NCBI RefSeq assembly: GCF_000952155.1
Contig: NZ_JYON01000031.1
Span: 1-58,696 of the forward strand
DNA length: 58,696 bases
DNA from: Aliterella atlantica CENA595
GTDB taxonomy: Bacteria > Cyanobacteriota > Cyanobacteriia > Cyanobacteriales > Chroococcidiopsidaceae
Direction: 5' to 3'
The notes beneath the pieces are model-generated. The model ran no database searches. It had not been told where the DNA came from and saw only the letters and a list, made by a program, of their open reading frames with translations. Shown here in pieces: positions 1-8,691 of the stretch. The first letter of the stretch is position 1. Each line of letters starts with the position of its first letter. The position numbers and the translations under genes were made by a program.

Positions 1-1
1 C

Positions 2-118
2 GCAAAGCTTTCGCGGTTTGTCCTGAACAATTGGATGCGGCAGCGATGGGATGAATTTGATAACTTTCGTGATTGTGTTGATGCCGCCTTCAAAGACTGT
101 CCTAATGTTCTTGCGTAG
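2..118 (+). mobile_element. C-terminal end of an IS630-family transposase, cut by the window edge
   Basis: The frame is open from the first full codon to TAG at 116-118 and encodes 38 residues ending FRDCVDAAFKDCPNVLA. A segment like NNWMRQRWDEFDNFRDCVDAAF is a common tail of IS630-type DDE transposases in cyanobacteria. The rest of the gene lies outside the window. The right edge of the window begins another IS630-type transposase, so both ends may be bounded by related elements. The family call rests on recalled similarity of a short tail, so confidence is moderate. Confidence 0.55.
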
Positions 119-518
119 AGCTATAAAAATTGACGCTGACATAAATGCGATCGCATTTATGGTGATACCGACTGCGGTTGTCTGTCCAAAGCCAAATGGT
201 GTCTGTCATCATCTGCGGGTAATGGCGTTGGAGACGAGAAAGACTGTGCTGTTGCCGCAGATTTTGTGGGAGAAGTGAACGTGGAGGCAGTGATGGGGAT
301 TTTTGGTTTCCTGTTTGGACTTGGTTGCCTAGTTCGAGACTCCCCGCTCTGATAACAATCAAGGAAATCTGTACCCGTCGCTCTGTATTTGTCGTAGAGA
401 GCGTAACTTTGAAACTGTTAACCCTATATCTTAAGATAGGTATTAGTTGTTATGTTCTATCATCTGCTCGATAATAAATCATCCGCTCGGTTGACACTGG
501 AAATCTATCAGTAAATAT
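119..518. other. 400-bp gap without a convincing gene
   Basis: Short frames on both strands here have no recognisable domain and no good ribosome binding site. The gap holds one HIP1 site near 149-158 and a perfect 12-bp palindrome, TATCTTAAGATA, at 427-438, about 80 bases upstream of the XRE gene. The palindrome could be an operator for that regulator, but this is only a positional guess. Confidence 0.4.
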
Positions 519-800
519 ATGACAACGTCATTGCACACCTTAACTGCACCTCGTACCGACACTGGTCTGTTTGTGCGCCAGTTACGTCAGCTTGTCGATC
601 TGACGCAGGCACAGTTCGCTGAGAAGTTAGGCGTGTCTATTCCCACAGTTGCAAGATGGGAGAACAACCGCTCGCAGCCTTCGCCATTAGCGCTGATGCA
701 GCTAAAAGCTATGCTGTGTAAACTCAAAGATTCGCCCCATAAGCTGCAGAAAAACTGCGCTCAAGCCCTGCTCGCTGGATATTTTGACGAAGATGTTTAG
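519..800 (+). CDS. XRE-family helix-turn-helix transcriptional regulator
   Basis: This 93-residue protein is almost entirely one DNA-binding domain. Residues about 18-70 form a Cro/CI-type helix-turn-helix: LRQLVDLTQAQFAEKLGV, then the recognition helix SIPTVARWENNRSQPSP, which is the classic XRE signature. A short C-terminal helix follows. Such proteins bind DNA as dimers and usually repress their own or neighbouring genes. It lies about 50 bases upstream of an orphan sensor N-terminus and 230 bases upstream of a large hybrid histidine kinase on the same strand, so it may have been their regulator. A 12-bp palindrome 80 bases upstream is a possible binding site. The target is unknown. Confidence 0.85.
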   Translation: MTTSLHTLTAPRTDTGLFVRQLRQLVDLTQAQFAEKLGVSIPTVARWENNRSQPSPLALMQLKAMLCKLKDSPHKLQKNCAQALLAGYFDEDV

Positions 801-850
801 CAACTGCTGCACGAATGTGTAGGAGAAAGGAAAGAGAAGAACTATGATTT

Positions 851-958
851 GTGAGCGTTCAAGAGGTGGAACAGATTTTTGCAGGCAATAGCGAAATGGC
901 GATGCTGATGCGCTCGCTCGACTGGTGGCAAACCCCCCTTTGCGAGCCACCAACCTGA
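851..958 (+). pseudogene. orphan N-terminal fragment of a sensor kinase
   Basis: A GTG at 851 opens a 35-codon frame reading VSVQEVEQIFAGNSEMAM then LMRSLDWWQTPLCEPPT before TGA at 956-958. The pattern IFAG..SEMA.LMRS.DW..TPLG is the usual start of cyanobacterial PAS/GAF hybrid histidine kinases, where a sensory domain follows directly. Here the frame ends right after the motif and the next gene starts with a different N-terminus. The likely reading is a deletion or fusion scar of an older kinase gene. It is too short to have a function of its own. Confidence 0.5.
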
Positions 959-1032
959 TTAAACGCACTGATTAGAACCCTATTGGTTTCTCATTCCCAC
1001 CCCAATCAAGATTTACTGCCTGATTAATTTCT

Positions 1033-3480
1033 ATGACTGACCAACTGCCGCAAAAGTCTGTGACCATACCTATCCCGAAGAATGAAACCCAGCGGTTGGC
1101 AGCGCTGCATCGTTATCAGAAAAAGTCTGTGACCATACCTATCCCGAAGAATGAAACCCAGCGGTTGGCAGCGCTGCATCGTTATCAGATTCTCGACACT
1201 CCCCCAGAATCCGCGTTCGATCGCATTACTACCCTAGCAGCGCGGCTGTTTAATGCACCCACCGCGCTCATTTCGCTAGTCGATGAATCGAGAGCCTGGT
1301 TTAAGTCTTGCATTGGCTTTGATGCCCACGAAGTGCCGCGTGATGCGACGCTTTGCAGCTTTGCCGTGTTAACCGATAAGCCACTGATTATTCCTGATGC
1401 CCAACTCGACGAGCGCTTTGCGTGCAATCCGTTTGTGCAAAGCGAACTAGGAGTGCGGTTCTATGCAGGTGCGCCCCTGCTCAGTCGTGATGGATTTAAC
1501 CTGGGAACGCTCTGTCTGCTTGATGGTCAACCTCGCTCTGCACTGAGCGCAGAACAGCAAGCCACCCTAGTTGACCTCGCCGCAATGGTGGTCGATGAAC
1601 TGGAACTGCGGTTGGCAGCATATAAGATCGCCCAGGTCGATGCGGCTTTGCTGGAAGTGACTCAAGGTGTAGCAACGGTCACAGGCGAAGCTTATTTCGA
1701 TGCCCTGGTACAGCATTTTGCCAAAGTTTTAGACGCAGATTATGTCTACATTGGGCTGGTAGAGGGCGATGATTCCACCAAAATGCTGAGGACGATCGCC
1801 ACCTGCGCTCATGGTCAAATCGTGGAAAACCTGGAATATCCTCTGCAAGAGACTCCCTGCTGGGAAGTGATTGAACAACGAAAAATTTGCTGCTACCCGC
1901 GCCATGTCCAAGCGCAATTTCCCAACGCACCTCTGCTCAAGCCACTGTCCGTTGAAAGCTACATGGCGATTCCCTTCTTTGGCTCTAGCGGCACGACCTT
2001 GGGGTTGTTAGGGGTGATGGATGGTAAACCGCTAGAGAATATACAGCTTGCAGAATCCTTGCTGACGATTTTTGCGCTCCGAATTGCCACTGAGTTAGAG
2101 CGTCAACAATCAGAAGCCGCACTGTGTGAGTCGGAAGCAAAATATCGCACCTTGTTTGAGTCGATTGACGAAGGCTTTTGCGTGGTGGAAGTTCTGCTCG
2201 ATGCCCAGGATACGCCGCTCGACTACCGCGTCTTAGAAGTCAACCCAATCTTTGAGCAACAAACCGGACTGCAAAACGCCGTGGGTAAAACAGCGCGTCA
2301 GCTTAATTTGGAAGAGCGCTGGATTGAAATTTATGGTCGAGTCGCGCTGAGCGGTGAATCAATTCGGTTTGAGAATGGCTCCGAAACCCTCAATCGCTGG
2401 TTTGATGTGTACGCCTGCCGCACGGGTGAGCCACAGGAGCGAAAAGTGGCGATCGTCTTCAAAGATATTAGCGAGCGCAAACGCCGCGAAGCAAATCTTG
2501 CTTTCTTAGCCGACATTGCCGAAGATTTATCGAGTCTGACAACTGCTGATGAGATCGTGCAAACCATCGGCGCAAAAATCGGGTCATACTTGAGTCTTTC
2601 CGTTTGCGCCTTTATCGATATCGACGAAGCCCAAGATCGAGCGAGCGTGACCCACAGTTGGCATCGAGCAGACGTGTCTAACCTAGTTGGCACTTACCGC
2701 ATTTCTGAATTTGTCAACGAAGAATTCTATATCGCGTCACGGGCTGGAGAGATTGTTGTTGTCAGCGATACGAACACAGATGCGCGTACCGATGCCGAAA
2801 ACTTTGCTGCACTCAATATTCAAGCATTCCTCCATGTACCGTTGCTGCACGATGGGCAATGGAAGTTCCTGTTCGACGTTTACGATTCAGAGGCGCGAGA
2901 TTGGCGCACTGACGAAATTGAATTGGTGCGCGAACTGGCAAATCGCATCTTCCCACGCCTGGAACGCGCCCGTGCGGAAGCCTTACTCCAAGCCTCTCAC
3001 GACACCTTCCGCCATTTGGTGAACTATTCACCCTTTGGCATTTATACGGTTGATGCTGATTTTCGCATTGCTCAGATCGGTGTTGGGGCACAGAAGGTAT
3101 TTGCAAACGTCGAGCCGCTGATTGGACGAGACTTGGGCGAAACGTTACGAATTCTCTGGACTGAACCCTTTGCCAGTGAAGCGATCTCCCACTTCCGGCA
3201 TACGCTGGAGACAGGTGAACCGTATCATGCACCCAGCACGGTCGAACGTCGGCTGGATTTGGATGAAGTCGAGTCCTATGACTGGAAACTAGAGCGAATT
3301 GTGCTTCCAGACGGGCGCTTTGGGGTAGTGTGCCACTTCTACGATCTTTCAGAGCGGCAGCAATTTGAGGCAGCGTTGCGAGAGAGCGAAGAACGGTTCC
3401 GCAACATGGCAGATAATGCCCCAGTGATGATCTGGGTGACGGATGCGACTGGGTATTGCACTTATCTCAGTCAGTCCTAG
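1033..3480 (+). pseudogene. hybrid histidine kinase, N-terminal sensory half ending at an in-frame TAG
   Basis: This is the first part of one long gene that continues in the same frame to 5316. It encodes 815 residues of input domains and no kinase core: GAF about 60-195 (starting ILDTPPESAFDRIT), GAF about 205-355, PAS about 368-490, GAF about 500-655, PAS about 665-785, and the start of another PAS at 795. Translation stops at TAG (3478-3480) inside that last PAS, at the point where relatives read ..YLSQSWYDFTGQT; a single TGG to TAG change (Trp) explains it. The start carries a 69-bp in-frame tandem duplication. No transmembrane segment is visible, so the product would be cytoplasmic. Without readthrough it would be a sensor without an output. 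Confidence 0.8.
1051..1188 (+). repeat. 69-bp in-frame tandem duplication at the start of the kinase gene
   Basis: Two adjacent 69-bp units, 1051-1119 and 1120-1188, are identical except at their first base (CAA versus AAA). Each encodes 23 residues, K-S-V-T-I-P-I-P-K-N-E-T-Q-R-L and A-A-L-H-R-Y-Q. Relatives have this segment once, just before the first GAF domain. Near-identity means the duplication is recent. Because 69 is a multiple of three, the frame is kept. Confidence 0.95.
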
Positions 3481-5316
3481 TACGACTTCACCGGACAAAC
3501 TGAGGAAACTGGGTTAGGATTTGGCTGGTTAAGTCGAACCCATCCCGACAATCGCGAGGAAACTGAACGAATCTTTGTTGCGGCAACCGAGCGTCAAGAA
3601 GCCTTCCGATTGGAGTACCGCTTGCAACGTCGAGATGGAGAATACATTTGGGCGATCGATGCTGCGAGTCCCTGGTTTGGTGTGGATGGTCAATTTAAGG
3701 GATACATTGGCTCAGTTCTGGATATCAGCGATCGCAAACAGGCAGAAGCCGCCTTGCGGCAATCAGAAGAACGGTATCGCACGTTATTTGAGTCGATCGA
3801 CGAAGGCTTTTGTGTGATTGAAATGCTGTTTGACGAGAATGAGGTGGAGATCGATTACCGCTTTGTTGAAGTCAATCCTGCTTTTGAGAAACAATCTGGA
3901 TTGGTTGAAATAGTGGGGAAAACCATTTTAGAAGTTGCGCCAACGCACGAATCTTTCTGGTTTAAAATTTACGGCAAGGTTGTGAAAACAGGTCAAGCAA
4001 TTCGATTTGAAGATTATGCCAGTGCGCTACAGCGTTGGTTTGATGTTTACGCCTTTCGGATTGGACAACCAGAAGACCGCAGAGTGGCAGTTTTGTTTCA
4101 AGATATCAGCGAGCGCAAGCAGATTGAACAAGAGCGGGAAAACCTATTAGCACGAGAGCAAGCGGCGCGGGAAGAAGCGCAAACCGCCAACCGAATCAAA
4201 GATGAGTTTTTAGCCGTGCTATCGCATGAACTGAGATCGCCCCTCAATCCCATTCAGGGCTGGGCGCGGTTGCTGCAAACTGGTAAACTCAGCGCCGAGC
4301 GCCAAACTGAAGCCTTAGCAACCATTGAACGCAATGCCAGATTGCAGACGCAACTAATCGAGGACTTGCTCGATATCTCTCGCATCATGCAAGGTAAGCT
4401 GTCTTTAACAGTGGCTTCCGTTAGTTTGCCGTTTGTCATTTCAGCGGCGCTCGAAACAGTACGGTTATCAGCAGAAGCCAAGTCGATAAAGATTCAGCCT
4501 ATCTTTTCGCTCTGTAACGCAATCGTTCAGGGTGATGCGGGACGATTACAGCAGGTGGTCTGGAACCTCCTATCTAATGGAGTCAAGTTCACGTCAGCAG
4601 GCGGACAGGTTGAAATTGAGCTATCCCAGGTCGGAGCGAATGCCCAGATCCAGGTGAAAGACAGCGGCAAAGGCATCAATCCTGACTTCCTACCTTATGT
4701 GTTTGAGCATTTCCGGCAGGAGGATGGCGCAACCACACGCAAATTTGGCGGGCTAGGGCTGGGGCTAGCGATCGTCCGACAGATCGTAGAAATGCACGGC
4801 GGTACGGTTAAAGCAGAGAGCCAGGGTGAGAATCAAGGCGCAACCTTCATCGTGCAATTGCCACTCATGCAGCAGGCAGCGCCGCTCGTGCCTGAGCCAA
4901 CCATAGCCCCAGCAGAGAGCGCAGCGCCTTTAGACAACAGGCAAATTTTGCTCGTAGATGACGAACCCGATACCCGCGAATTTCAGGCATTTCTGCTAGA
5001 ACAGAGCGGCGCAAAGGTAACAGCCGTTGCTTCTGGCTTAGAAGCGTTGCAAGCAATGGATAAGCTTATGCCAGATGTAATTGTCAGCGACATCGGTATG
5101 GCACAGATGGATGGTTATATGTTGATACAGCTTCTTCGCGCTCGCCCACCCAATCGGGGAGGAGCGATTCCGGCGATCGCGCTGACCGCCTATGCCGCAG
5201 AAGTTGACCAGCAAAGAGCAATTGGGGCAGGATTTGGGACTTTCATTACCAAACCTGTGGAGGCAGAGACTCTGGTGAAGGCAATTGTAAGTTTGCTCGA
5301 TGACAACCAACAATAG
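3481..5316 (+). pseudogene. hybrid histidine kinase, C-terminal half: PAS-HisKA-HATPase-REC
   Basis: This part continues the frame of 1033-3480 past the TAG. It begins with the remainder of the broken PAS (YDFTGQTEETG), then a full PAS, a short coiled coil (QERENLLAREQAAREEAQ), a HisKA domain with phosphoacceptor His at codon 4225-4227 (LSHELRSPLN), an HATPase_c domain (N box LLSNGVKFT, G boxes DSGKGI and GLGLGLAIV) and a C-terminal receiver (VDDEPDTRE, acceptor Asp in VIVSDIGM). All catalytic motifs are intact. If translation restarts inside, for example at TTG 3610, a free-standing PAS-kinase-receiver protein of about 568 residues would result. No strong ribosome binding site supports that. 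Confidence 0.8.
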
Positions 5317-5415
5317 TTAGAAAAATCTCTCTATCGTTAGAGTGAGAAAGTTAACCAAACCAGGACAATTGAGTAAGTTTGTCAAAAAAACTTAACTGTC
5401 CTCTGTGCTTGCTTA

Positions 5416-5835
5416 ATGATTGGTTCGCCATCTGTAATTATTACTGGTATAGAGCGCATCTTGGTCGTTGACGATCTTCCTGATAACTACTTTCTACTGC
5501 AAACAGTCCTAGAGATTGAGGGATATGTTGTTGAAGTTGCCGATAGCGGTCTCTCTGCACTAGAAAGCATTGCATCTAATCCACCAGACTTAATATTACT
5601 CGATATTATGATGCCAGGGATGAACGGGTTTGAAGTCACTCGTCACCTGCGGCAGAATCCTTCACTGCCTTATATCCCCATCCTCTTAGTTACGGGCTAC
5701 AGCGAACCTGTGCCTGCTGATGGATTTGATGTGGGAGCCGATGGATTTATTTGTAAACCGATTGATTTTGATTATCTGCTGCACCAAATTCGGATAATTC
5801 TACAGCCTAGAAATTTGATTGAGCCGCAAAAATAG
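5416..5835 (+). CDS. single-domain response regulator (CheY-like receiver)
   Basis: The 139-residue protein is one receiver domain: acidic pair in LVVDDLPDN near residue 18, phosphoacceptor Asp in LILLDIMMPGMNG, the conserved Thr in ILLVTGYS, and Lys in ICKPID. There is no output domain, so it probably relays phosphate to another protein or acts by interaction. It lies 99 bases downstream of the split hybrid kinase on the same strand, and that kinase is its obvious candidate partner. If the kinase is dead, this receiver may be orphaned. Confidence 0.9.
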   Translation: MIGSPSVIITGIERILVVDDLPDNYFLLQTVLEIEGYVVEVADSGLSALESIASNPPDLILLDIMMPGMNGFEVTRHLRQNPSLPYIPILLVTGYSEPVPADGFDVGADGFICKPIDFDYLLHQIRIILQPRNLIEPQK

Positions 5836-5861
5836 AATAGCGTGTTTCAATTCGCGATCGC

Positions 5862-6053
5862 ATGAGCCAAACCAAAGTCCATCACGTTGTCGGCATCAAC
5901 GGAACTACCCTAACAATCTTCATTGCCCAAGCCCACTGCTGGCAGTTGGGGTTGATTAGCCCTGGTGGAGCCGCAAGAGGAGAACGCAAGATATACTACA
6001 CGGCTGAAGCTGCTCTGAAGGCGGGTCTAGAGTGGGTTAAGCAGGGAAGTTAG
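5862..6053 (+). CDS. small conserved-looking protein of unknown function
   Basis: A 63-residue protein starting MSQTKVHHVVGING, with a Gly/Ala-rich middle (GLISPGGAARGERK) and a C-terminal helix (AEAALKAGLEWVKQGS). It starts 26 bases after the receiver gene, with a HIP1 site in the gap, so it may be cotranscribed. No domain is recognised. The balanced composition and clean start support a real gene, but no function can be given. Confidence 0.5.
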   Translation: MSQTKVHHVVGINGTTLTIFIAQAHCWQLGLISPGGAARGERKIYYTAEAALKAGLEWVKQGS

Positions 6054-6292
6054 TAGTATATGGTCAATTCTCAATGCCTTTACTTATGGCATTATTTAGC
6101 TTGAGCTAAAACTTGTATTCAAATGAACAGTTACTATTAATAAAAACTCCTTCATTTAGCAGAAGGTAGCATCAAGGCTTGTCGTTAGTTTAAGAGGGCA
6201 ATAACATAGCAATTTGGCTCAGGTTAGATAACTTTAAACGCTAACTTCTTTTAATTGCTAGATTGCTTATTCAAGTTCTAAATCAAATAACT

Positions 6293-6640
6293 ATGTACAG
6301 AGAATCAGAACTCAGGACGCGCAGAGCCAAATATCGTGCGACTATAGCTAATGAACGCGGTCAGGCAGTAGAAGCATTAGCCAAAAATCTCCAAAGGCGC
6401 ACTTCAATCGTGGCGGATTATGGCTATGAAATTGAAGAATACGGGCTGCTGATTCAGTACCATGCACAGCGATCGCTAATGTACGTGTCATTACTTAAGC
6501 AAGGTTTGTATTCTACAGACCTACTCATCGAAGCTTCAAGAGCGCGCCTACAATCCGTAAAAGCGCGAGTACAAGCAGTCAAACTCTATTGCCAAGCGAA
6601 CAAAGCCTATATCAGATTTCACAAATACGGTGAATGCTGA
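6293..6640 (+). CDS. unknown helical protein, 115 residues
   Basis: ATG at 6293 gives a basic, mostly helical protein (MYRESELRTRRAKYRA, later SRARLQSVKARVQAVKLY). An upstream in-frame TTG at 6263 would add ten residues, but the ATG looks more natural. The many Arg, Lys and Ala and the heptad-like spacing suggest coiled-coil helices, possibly a DNA- or membrane-associated protein. No known family is recognised. It stands alone between two gaps of about 200 bases, which hold nothing notable apart from a HIP1 site. Confidence 0.5.
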   Translation: MYRESELRTRRAKYRATIANERGQAVEALAKNLQRRTSIVADYGYEIEEYGLLIQYHAQRSLMYVSLLKQGLYSTDLLIEASRARLQSVKARVQAVKLYCQANKAYIRFHKYGEC

Positions 6641-6861
6641 TAAGAGAACGGTCAAGCATTTAGTAAGACATTGGTACTACGGTCTTGGCTAAAGCATTAG
6701 CGATCGCCTAAATACTAGATAAGCTAATTGAGATTAATTTGATAGTCATCAGTTGTTGGCATTAGTAACAATTAGTTTGACAAGCTCGAAAACTGCAACC
6801 GACCCAGAAATCTCATTTTAACCAGAGCCTAGTTAATTGCTTTGTATAGTAAATGTTGCTC

Positions 6862-7377
6862 TCAATTGCTTAGAGAGTGCGCTGGTTCAGTTACCTGAGT
6901 TAATTTCTTTTCCCAGAATAATGCCTTGCCCATCTGTGGATTTAGCTCATAGCCACTAAATCCGAACGCCCTGTATGCTGCCTGAGCAACATAATTCCCT
7001 TCTAGTACCTCTAGCGTGAGTTTGCAGCAGCCCAAATCAAAAGCAATTTCTTCAGCTTTGTGGAGCAGCAGTTTAGACAAGCCTCTGCCACGATAGGGCG
7101 AAGCAACAATGACATCATGGATATTCAATAATGGTTTGCAGGCAAATGTAGAAAATCCTTCTAAGCAGACAACAAGCCCTGCGGGTTCGGCATCGACGAA
7201 TGCGAGAATGACATGAGCCGATTTTCTCTTGGCAAGCTCTGATGGCAGATTTGCCAAAACGTAGTCGGGCAAACCTTGACCGCTACCCATCGGGTCGAGT
7301 GCATAGGCATCCATTAATTGAACTAAAGCTTTTGCATGAGCAGGTAAACTCAGATCCGCTTGCACAACTTGAATCAT
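6862..7377 (-). CDS. GNAT-family N-acetyltransferase
   Basis: This protein carries the GNAT acyl-CoA-binding fold: strands LNIHDVIVASP followed by the CoA loop YRGRGLSKLLLHKAEEIA, then CCKLTLEVLEGNYVAQAAYRAFGFSGYEL. It would transfer an acetyl group from acetyl-CoA to an amine, but the substrate cannot be told. The start at ATG 7377 (MIQVVQADLS) fits the family N-terminus; a GTG at 7425 and an ATG at 7410 are upstream alternatives. It is followed on the same strand, with a gap of about 120 bases, by a second and unrelated GNAT gene. Confidence 0.85.
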   Translation of the reverse strand: MIQVVQADLSLPAHAKALVQLMDAYALDPMGSGQGLPDYVLANLPSELAKRKSAHVILAFVDAEPAGLVVCLEGFSTFACKPLLNIHDVIVASPYRGRGLSKLLLHKAEEIAFDLGCCKLTLEVLEGNYVAQAAYRAFGFSGYELNPQMGKALFWEKKLTQVTEPAHSLSN

Positions 7378-7525
7378 ATATTGTTTTTTTTGCTCTTCAA
7401 CTATCAGCATAACGCTGTCTGTCACTAGCCGCAGACAGCCTCAAACATTAGACAAATAACCTCTCGTCGGTCAGCGTACATTAAGTTTTTACGCTTACCC
7501 GTTGACCGTTACTACAGACTATGAG

Positions 7526-7999
7526 CTAGTTTGCGTTCAAAACCTTGCGGAACACAACCTTATCATCGCCTGTGGCGTAGAAGTCGCGAATACGTGCCTC
7601 CTCTTCATAGCCGCACTTGAGATAGAATCCCCGTGTACGCTCTAATTCTGGTAGCCCTGACGTTTCCACTAGCAGCATACGTCCACCGCGCACCATCAAC
7701 GCTTGCTCGACGTAGTGTAGCAGTTTCCTACCACGTCCTTGCCCTTGACGATTGGGGTGGATGGCGATCAACTGTAAATTCCAAGTGCTATCCGTCATTC
7801 GCTCCGGTTCGCAATAAGCAACTCCTACTGGTTCACGATCGTCATCGGTAATCCAGAAGGGGGCTGTGTCGCTATCCTTTGCCAGAGAATTGGTCAACAT
7901 CTGGCGTAGTAACTCTAATCCACTTGGCGGGAAAAGACCAGTCGCATCTGCTAAGGCAATTAGAGCAGTTGTGTCTTCAGGGATGGTCGGTCGGATCAT
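7526..7999 (-). CDS. GNAT-family N-acetyltransferase
   Basis: A 157-residue protein from ATG 7999 (MIRPTIPEDTTALIALADA). The GNAT core is clear: LQLIAIHPNRQGQGRGRKLL is the Q/R-x-x-G-x-G/A acetyl-CoA loop, followed by MLLVETSGLPELERTRGFYLKCGYEEEARI. A TTG three codons upstream is less likely to be the start. The sequence resembles acetyltransferases seen next to stress and detoxification genes, but the substrate is not predictable. It is transcribed towards the other GNAT gene and diverges from the Mrr-like nuclease at 8096. Confidence 0.85.
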   Translation of the reverse strand: MIRPTIPEDTTALIALADATGLFPPSGLELLRQMLTNSLAKDSDTAPFWITDDDREPVGVAYCEPERMTDSTWNLQLIAIHPNRQGQGRGRKLLHYVEQALMVRGGRMLLVETSGLPELERTRGFYLKCGYEEEARIRDFYATGDDKVVFRKVLNAN

Positions 8000-8095
8000 G
8001 GGCGACAACCATAAGGTTGGTCAATCACGCTAATCATATTACAAAACACTACAAAACATAGATTCCTTAGCTCTGAATGCTTACAGATAGCTTCC

Positions 8096-8527
8096 ATGCT
8101 GCTACTTCCACCAAGCAGCAATCCATTGCTGAAGTTGTGGCAACTACCAGAGGCGATCGCTATTCTTCGCAAGATGAACCCCTATGCGTTTGAGGAGTTG
8201 CTGCTTACCTGCTGCCACGAGCGTGGCTGGGAGATAGAGCGCAACTTTAGTTACAGCAATGATGGCGAGTTAGATGGGCGGGTGCTAATTGCTGGGAAAC
8301 TCTATCTCATCCAAGCAAAGCGCTATCGGGGCTATATCAACCCCAAGCATATTCGTGACTTCTACAAGGTTATCCGGGGGGAGGAAGCGCATGGAGGCTT
8401 CTTTATCCATAGCGGCAGGACTGGAGAATTGTCTAAGGAATTGTTGCGGGAGTATCAGATAAGTTTGCTCAGTGGTCAGCGATTGATTAATTTTGTGTTG
8501 GGGCAGAAGTCGAAGTTTGTAGGGTGA
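8096..8527 (+). CDS. Mrr-like restriction endonuclease-fold protein
   Basis: This 143-residue protein has the compact Mrr_cat layout: helix MNPYAFEELLLTCCHERGWEI, then DGELDGRVLIAGKLYLIQAKRY, giving the D-x(n)-Q-A-K form of the PD-(D/E)xK nuclease core, and a C-terminal helix HIRDFYKVI. QAK in place of ExK is usual in Mrr relatives. Such nucleases cleave DNA, often methylated or foreign. There is no DNA-recognition domain, so this may be a solo domain or a partner subunit. It sits 164 bases upstream of the GTPase gene on the same strand and could belong to the same locus. Confidence 0.75.
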   Translation: MLLLPPSSNPLLKLWQLPEAIAILRKMNPYAFEELLLTCCHERGWEIERNFSYSNDGELDGRVLIAGKLYLIQAKRYRGYINPKHIRDFYKVIRGEEAHGGFFIHSGRTGELSKELLREYQISLLSGQRLINFVLGQKSKFVG

Positions 8528-8691
8528 TAACACCTATCCCCCAAAGAGGCAGGCGAACATTTTCTACCTTAGATGTGAGCCTTAATCAAACCTAAGTAAA
8601 TTAATTATTTCAGCATTTTTATGCCGTTACCTTGATGACAGCAACGAACCAACGTCTACAATATTTTTGTGTTCATTTATACTGATAACTA

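Noticed and set aside
102..362. 86-codon open frame on the minus strand in the left gap
   Set aside because: Low-complexity Gln/Ser/Leu-rich text, no ribosome binding site, and it overlaps the IS630 tail; no family is recognised.
2331..2693. Open frame of 120 codons antisense to the split kinase
   Set aside because: It is the mirror of strongly conserved PAS/GAF coding sequence and has no domain of its own.
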